A DNA stretch of 64,000 nt from Symsagittifera roscoffensis. Its lineage: Eukaryota; Xenacoelomorpha; Acoela; Convolutidae. The stretch is taken from the NCBI RefSeq assembly GCF_963678635.1, contig NC_087063.1:25650764-25714763 (forward strand), written 5' to 3'. Below are positions 58,696 to 64,000 of this stretch, piece after piece (positions within the stretch are counted from its first letter, which is position 1; the number at the start of each line of letters is the position of its first letter). Under the pieces are notes generated by a model. That model saw only the letters and a list, made by a program, of their open reading frames with translations. It made no database searches and was not told the origin of the DNA. Both the position numbers and the translations under genes were made by a program.

Positions 58696-58929
58696 ATGTT
58701 ATACGACAATAATTTAATTGAAATGTCTCTCCGACTCAATAGATCAGAGCCAATATTCCGAACCATAATAGAACTACCCGGAATTGGAAGAAGACCTCGA
58801 ACCAAAGACGACATACGACAAAGTAGAAACTTGCCGTATAGTTATATGATAGTTCGGCAAAAGCCAGAACAAACTTTTATATTTCGAATACTACTTGCAA
58901 TGAATTTAGATTTCCATTTGCAAACATAA
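58696..58929 (+). CDS. small leader ORF of the LTR element
   Basis: 77 codons from ATG, shortly after the primer site, with no recognised domain. It may be a regulatory upstream ORF or chance. Confidence 0.25.
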   Translation: MLYDNNLIEMSLRLNRSEPIFRTIIELPGIGRRPRTKDDIRQSRNLPYSYMIVRQKPEQTFIFRILLAMNLDFHLQT

Positions 58930-59862
58930 AACCTTGAAGTTACTCTTCAAAATCATTTAAGGCGCTAAACAAAATTAATATTATACAATAACGATTGATA
59001 AAAAGATCTAAGATCGTTTTCCTAAAACTCTGCAGTATTATACAAAACATGTTTGAAAAATATTTATTGAAAAATAAAAAATAAAAATTAGTAGCATGAC
59101 AATAAATGGTTAGTAATCATAAATCATCCTGTTGTTCCAGCTCCATCACCTAAAACATAACAGCAATCATAAACCCACTAATATCATCAAAACACTAAAT
59201 CTTTCCTTTACACACATTTAAAATTTTATTAAAACTTAAATTCACTTAATTTTAAAACCAGATCATCAAGGCTTATCCTTGGATCTTAAATCATTTTCTA
59301 CTTAATTAAATTTCAAATTTGATCATCAAGGCTTATCCTTGGATCAAACAGAACAACTTTGTTCTCCCCCACCCACTTAATTAGTGTCTAACGACCTCAA
59401 ACGTCGATTCACTACCCAACCCTTTCTAAAGACCTAAGACTAATAGAAATTTTTAAACAAAACTAATCATTCAAATTAGGATAAACAGTGAAGAACTTCG
59501 GTTATTCATCCTTCACTTGACCCCCCCTCTTAACAGACCCAGGATAAATCTTAGACTTAGTAAGTTTAAAATAGTATCTAACGAACTACTCGCGTTCTAA
59601 TTATACCTGAACCTTGTGGATCGATTTACTATTCTCCAACCCTTGAACACAATCACTACCCCTAAGTAAGATTAAGTAAGTTAACACCTTAACTTATACT
59701 AGCCACGAGAAAGTAAAAAATCATTCTTCGGAATCGATATACTTTTCTCTCCAACCCTGAACAAATAGACCCAGGTTAAGCTAACCAAAAAATCGTAAGA
59801 ACTAACAGTTTAGGAAAATAGAAATCATTTAACAACCTTTTGCATCCGTCATCCTAAACCTT
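58930..59862 (+). other. non-coding leader of the LTR element
   Basis: G-poor leader. GATCATCAAGGCTTATCCTT occurs twice (about 59262 and 59321), followed each time by GGATC. Blocks around CAACCCT and AACGACCT/AACGAACT also recur loosely to about 59760. The repeats could be structural or packaging-related; that is speculation. Confidence 0.45.
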
Positions 59863-60330
59863 ATGTCATTTAAAAACCTAGGAAATAAACAAACAATCAT
59901 TTTACACAATTGTGAAATAGATAACAAAAAATACGACCTTGTAATCACACCTCATACACAAACAGTTGGATACATTCGAACAAAACGACAAACACTAAAG
60001 AGGAAAATAATAACTAAACAAAGACAAATAACACGAAAAAGATTTTCAAAAAATCGAAACGCATTTTCAGAATCAGAAACCAACAGTTTAGACGAACTTT
60101 ACAAACTAAAAGAATCAATAGATAAAAATTGCCCACTTCACGATCAATTATATTTTTCTGACTCAGAAACAATTTCAAATTCATCAAAAAGAGGAAAAAG
60201 AAGAATAAAAAAGCAGTATAAACACAAACCAGTACATTTATACAATTGGAATCAACCAATTCGACACATTAATAATTACATATTAACAGTCATCGAACGA
60301 AAAAATGAGTTCAACACACACTCCAGGTGA
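59863..60330 (+). CDS. basic 155-residue ORF upstream of Gag in the LTR element
   Basis: Starts MSFKNLGNKQTIILHNCE and is strongly basic in the middle (TKRQTLKRKIITKQ, TRKRF), then Ser/Asp-rich (YFSDSETISNSSKRGKR). It overlaps the Gag start by 26 nt in another frame. No domain was recognised. The extra gene before Gag is not a standard part of Ty3/gypsy elements. Confidence 0.5.
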   Translation: MSFKNLGNKQTIILHNCEIDNKKYDLVITPHTQTVGYIRTKRQTLKRKIITKQRQITRKRFSKNRNAFSESETNSLDELYKLKESIDKNCPLHDQLYFSDSETISNSSKRGKRRIKKQYKHKPVHLYNWNQPIRHINNYILTVIERKNEFNTHSR

Positions 60331-63300
60331 CGAAACTCCAGATGATGATGAAATCTTTCCTTTTATAGTAGATGCAGATACTGATAGAGGACAACACATA
60401 TTTTGTCAAAATTTACTCGTAAACTTATTTGAACCCGGAATCAGTCCATGTAAAACAGAGTTCCCCGATGTAAAAATCAAAAGACAAATCATAGATCACT
60501 ATCTAAAAGATATATGCAACATAACACAACAGTATGGAATCTACTCTATAGAATTCACTTCCCCAAACCATAATAATAGAACATATACTATTCAAACAGA
60601 CGATCTTGATTTAGAATTTTCAAAAGTTTTTTCAGAATATATAAAAAGCATCCAATACCATAACTCACAAAGAGCAAACTCCATATTCACCAATGAAGTT
60701 TTCGCAATAATATATAGTTATATTTCGATATTAGAAAACGAAATCCCATTAACAAATGTCTCACCGACAGAAACATCTAAACATTTAAGAGTACGACATG
60801 AAATCACACTACTCTCTAGTTATTTAAACATCATTAAAGAAAATTTCACGAAAGACGACGTTTCACAACATACAAAACACGATTTACAAAAAATTTTAGC
60901 ATGGTTCATAATAGATTATTTCACACACAATATTGATTTAATTGCACAAGCAAGAAAAAATTTTCGACCCCAAAATTCGAACGATGATACCGCTATCACA
61001 GAACAATCAGATTATGTTTGGGACCCCGAATGGTCTCATCCTGCATTTATAAGCTTTCCACAATCAATCTCAAGTCAAGCAATAGGTACAATATCTTACA
61101 TAAGAGATTACGTAAGAGTAATACCATTAACAATTGATGCAACACCATTAAACTATAATACATTTTTACCCGATACACAAAATAATAGTTTAAACTCTAC
61201 AGTCATACAGAACGAAAACCTCAATGGAACTAGGAATCTTACTCAACAAGATATCCAGACACCATCACACTTCATAAATGAAGAAATTGTACGCACAACA
61301 ACTACACAACAAAGTATTTCACCAATACGCCCAAATTTAACAACACCAAGAAATACAAACCCTTCACAAACACAGGTAACCTTACAATCAACCGTTAAAC
61401 CTTCGGTTGCCCCTAAATACTCACATATGGATTACCAAACATACAGACCCATGACAATACCATCAAAAACACGCAAAACATTCACTAGAAACAACTTTGC
61501 AGACCATAATTATAATTATACACATCCATCAAAAACAAATTATCAACCACAAAGGAATTTTAATCAATATACAAAACCTCGAAACTGGGATAACCCAACG
61601 GCCCAATATAATTCCAAAAATTTTCAACCAAATCCTCCACAGGATCGCAGTGAAAATTACCCATTTTTTCAACAGAATAAAAATAAAAAACAAACATCTT
61701 ATCAAATGGATTATTTATCCTCAGATGATGATTTCTTACAACCAGATATATTTGCACCAAATACTCAAGAATATTGTACACAAGGAATACAGAGAACACG
61801 TACAAATCATAGAAATTTTTCTCCACAACCAATAGATGCACAAAATCAACAACCAATTCAACAACAAAATCTAATTAATACACAATCTTTTCAACCAATT
61901 CAACAACAAAATCCAATGACTACACACTCGTATCAAGCATCACAAATGCAAAATGAAATACCACTCCCATATTATCTCCAACAACATGAAATAACAAGAA
62001 ACCAACTTTCAAATTTTTCTCAAATGCCAAATGCAGCAGAATCATTACAAATGACAATGAATCCATACCTTATGGGTGGATCATCAATAACGTCAAATAA
62101 ACCTTTAATGGTTTTCACAGGAACAGACCCTGAATACTCTGTAGAAGATTATTTAAATGCAGTAACAGTAAATTTGATTTTAAATATAGGACCTGAACCA
62201 ATTAATACGCCACTACATCAAAACTGGATACATCGACGCACAGCGTTGATACAAACAACCTTAGATGGCGCAGCCCAAAAATGGTTTTCAGTACTACCTC
62301 TAGAAATAAAATCAAACTGGAAAAGATTTACACAAGAATTTTCAAAAATGTTTGACTCCGAAAGAAACAAACAACAACAAAGAGTTTTATGTAATGAAAT
62401 TCGCAGATTACCAAACGAAACCATCAAGCAAATAGCAGTACGAATCGAAACACTAGTTCGAAAAGCATATTCATTAAATACACATGACTATAAAAACACA
62501 AAGATGACAGAAATCTTAATGATGACCTTAACACCACAATTAAGGAAAATAGCAATAAAAAAGAGAGCATCCCATCCTTCTTCAATTCGAGAACCCGATT
62601 TAGATTTTCGAAAACTAGTAGACAAATTAGAACAAGCAGAAATCACGATGAAACTAGAAGAAACGGAAAATCTGAAATTACAATACGTTAACAAAATTGA
62701 AACGACTCCCACTAATATTAATAATATACAGGAATCAGAAACAGACCTCGTTGAAAAAATCACTGAAATACTCAATATTTACGAAAAGAACCCGAACTTT
62801 AAAGGCAAACCATCTTTCAAAAAATGGTGTAATTATTGCCGACGATACGGACATAGTATTTCCGAATGTAGACAAAAACAGCAAGATAGTCAAAATAAAC
62901 CTCAAAAATACAAAGAACCAAATAAATCATTCTATCAATACATGAAAAAAGATCAAAATCTACCAAACAAAAATGTATACAGCAACAACAGTTCAGGAAA
63001 GCCACTTCCGAACAATACAAGTTATACAAGAAATCAATCCCCATATAACTCAAGTTATAGAGGAAGATCACCAGAACGAAGAAATACACAAAACTCATCA
63101 CAAAATCACTACAATAGACCAAATAGTAGAAATAACTACTCCAGATCAAATTCAAATACACAACGATTTGTTTCTAGATCTAATTCCCAATCAAGAAATA
63201 ACTACTATCCAAACAACCAATCACGAAATTCATCATACAATAGGAATAGAAACTACTCCTATAATAGAAATAGAAGTTATTCAAACAACCGAAACCAGAA

Positions 63301-64000
63301 TTACCCGAACAATCGATCAAGGAATAACTCATATAATAGATCGAACTATAACAGACCAAACAATAATTACCAAAACAGATCGCGAAATAATTCACAAAAT
63401 CGACACCCAAGTTATAATAATCGTTATAGAAATTATTCCCAATCACCACACCGGAATAATAATCACTATAATAACTCTAATAATCGTCATAGAAGCAGTA
63501 CACCTAAACATCAAAGACAAATCAATCAAGTACAAGCTAACCCAGAAACAACATCAGACCCCCCAGGTATTGATGACACAGTAACTGATACGTTACAACT
63601 CAATCAAATAAACTGTACATCATCAGATTCAGAAAGTGATACTGAAAACACTCTTACTATCAATATGATAAAAAACGAAAATGACTATGAATCTGTCATA
63701 TATGAACAACCCTTTCCATCACATATATATGAAAATCAATCAGAATTCCTTCAAAATTATTACACTACACCCATAAATTCCACACCAACGACGCAAGAAA
63801 CAAACGAGATTAACACTACAAATCAAACCAATAAAAATACCAAAACAAAATGCTTGAATACAAACCACATTTATCAAAATATACAAAACGAACAACCCAA
63901 AGAAAAAATTTGGACAATACCATTTCTCTTAGAAAGCCCAAGAAATAAAGAATTTCAACCACCAGACCTTGAAATAGATTTTTTAATTGATTCAGGAGCA
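60305..64000 (+). CDS. Gag-protease polyprotein of the LTR element, partial
   Basis: Open for 1232 codons to the window edge. Residues 1-590 are an unrecognised N-terminal region that becomes Asn/Gln-rich. Residues about 600-770 are a retrotransposon capsid-type domain (PLMVFTGTDPEYSVEDYL, IHRRTALIQTTLDGAAQKWF, RFTQEFSKMFDSERN). A CCHC zinc knuckle CNYCRRYGHSISEC is at 842-855. An Asn/Arg/Ser/Tyr-rich repetitive tail follows at about 895-1080. The frame then reaches the retropepsin active site IDFLIDSGA at 1224-1232, with no stop between Gag and protease. Codon use is AT-rich, unlike the host genes. Confidence 0.85.
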   Translation, partial: MSSTHTPGDETPDDDEIFPFIVDADTDRGQHIFCQNLLVNLFEPGISPCKTEFPDVKIKRQIIDHYLKDICNITQQYGIYSIEFTSPNHNNRTYTIQTDDLDLEFSKVFSEYIKSIQYHNSQRANSIFTNEVFAIIYSYISILENEIPLTNVSPTETSKHLRVRHEITLLSSYLNIIKENFTKDDVSQHTKHDLQKILAWFIIDYFTHNIDLIAQARKNFRPQNSNDDTAITEQSDYVWDPEWSHPAFISFPQSISSQAIGTISYIRDYVRVIPLTIDATPLNYNTFLPDTQNNSLNSTVIQNENLNGTRNLTQQDIQTPSHFINEEIVRTTTTQQSISPIRPNLTTPRNTNPSQTQVTLQSTVKPSVAPKYSHMDYQTYRPMTIPSKTRKTFTRNNFADHNYNYTHPSKTNYQPQRNFNQYTKPRNWDNPTAQYNSKNFQPNPPQDRSENYPFFQQNKNKKQTSYQMDYLSSDDDFLQPDIFAPNTQEYCTQGIQRTRTNHRNFSPQPIDAQNQQPIQQQNLINTQSFQPIQQQNPMTTHSYQASQMQNEIPLPYYLQQHEITRNQLSNFSQMPNAAESLQMTMNPYLMGGSSITSNKPLMVFTGTDPEYSVEDYLNAVTVNLILNIGPEPINTPLHQNWIHRRTALIQTTLDGAAQKWFSVLPLEIKSNWKRFTQEFSKMFDSERNKQQQRVLCNEIRRLPNETIKQIAVRIETLVRKAYSLNTHDYKNTKMTEILMMTLTPQLRKIAIKKRASHPSSIREPDLDFRKLVDKLEQAEITMKLEETENLKLQYVNKIETTPTNINNIQESETDLVEKITEILNIYEKNPNFKGKPSFKKWCNYCRRYGHSISECRQKQQDSQNKPQKYKEPNKSFYQYMKKDQNLPNKNVYSNNSSGKPLPNNTSYTRNQSPYNSSYRGRSPERRNTQNSSQNHYNRPNSRNNYSRSNSNTQRFVSRSNSQSRNNYYPNNQSRNSSYNRNRNYSYNRNRSYSNNRNQNYPNNRSRNNSYNRSNYNRPNNNYQNRSRNNSQNRHPSYNNRYRNYSQSPHRNNNHYNNSNNRHRSSTPKHQRQINQVQANPETTSDPPGIDDTVTDTLQLNQINCTSSDSESDTENTLTINMIKNENDYESVIYEQPFPSHIYENQSEFLQNYYTTPINSTPTTQETNEINTTNQTNKNTKTKCLNTNHIYQNIQNEQPKEKIWTIPFLLESPRNKEFQPPDLEIDFLIDSGA

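Larger units (their letters stand above)
58309..64000 (+). mobile_element. LTR retrotransposon, Ty3/gypsy type, 5' part (runs off the window)
   Basis: Parts in order: candidate LTR (58309-58608), primer binding site (58611), leader with small ORFs, a basic 155-codon ORF (59863-60330), and a long Gag-protease frame (60305 to the window edge). Polymerase and the 3' LTR lie beyond the window. The visible part looks whole, with no break seen in the main frame, so the insertion is probably young. It lies just upstream of, or inside an intron of, the minus-strand SLATT gene, in the opposite orientation. Confidence 0.85.

Noticed and set aside
61560-63449. Minus-strand ORFs of 69-114 codons under the Gag frame
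   Set aside because: They are antisense shadows of the AT-rich Gag frame and encode Tyr/Phe-rich nonsense mirrored from Asn/Arg codons.

Overview
The window is AT-rich animal-type nuclear DNA: intron-split genes with GT-AG borders (one GC-AG), AATAAA signals, and introns and spacers packed with short non-autonomous repeats. The gene set (proteasome beta-2, SPPL3, a short TPX2) is metazoan. Splice acceptors sit 5 nt before two start codons, which fits spliced-leader trans-splicing, and many SINE-like elements are present. A tunicate, perhaps a larvacean with an expanded genome, is a possible source, but this is a weak inference and no taxon can be proven from the sequence.

Layout. 1-3.45 kb is C-rich non-coding DNA with a 14-bp minisatellite and a 70-bp tandem repeat. 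A short retroelement remnant lies at 3.5-3.8 kb (-). A single-exon TPX2-like spindle gene is at 4.1-5.3 kb (+). A complete five-exon PSMB7 (proteasome beta-2) gene is at 8.76-14.33 kb (+). A complete nine-exon SPPL3 intramembrane aspartyl protease gene is at 16.4-32.3 kb (+); its joined exons give 2268 nt in one frame (755 aa). Repeats, including back-to-back palindromic elements, fill 33-43 kb. At 43.0-52.1 kb (+) are the first two exons of a BT1/folate-biopterin-type transporter gene; its 8.5-kb intron holds a decayed LINE (45.2-47.1 kb, -) and an 85-bp satellite-like array (48.6-50.8 kb). At 54.4-57.8 kb (-) is a five-exon gene for a two-helix SLATT/DUF4231-type membrane protein. From 58.3 kb to the window end (+) runs the 5' part of a Ty3/gypsy-type LTR retrotransposon: candidate LTR, primer binding site, small leader ORFs, and a long Gag frame that reaches the protease active-site motif exactly at the last base.

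The host genes are unrelated housekeeping or membrane genes and form no pathway together. The most distinctive property is the repeat landscape. At least five dispersed families each carry a short near-perfect hairpin at a fixed place, at least two contain an internal tRNA-like module, and others are nearly complete palindromes. Some are nested in one another.
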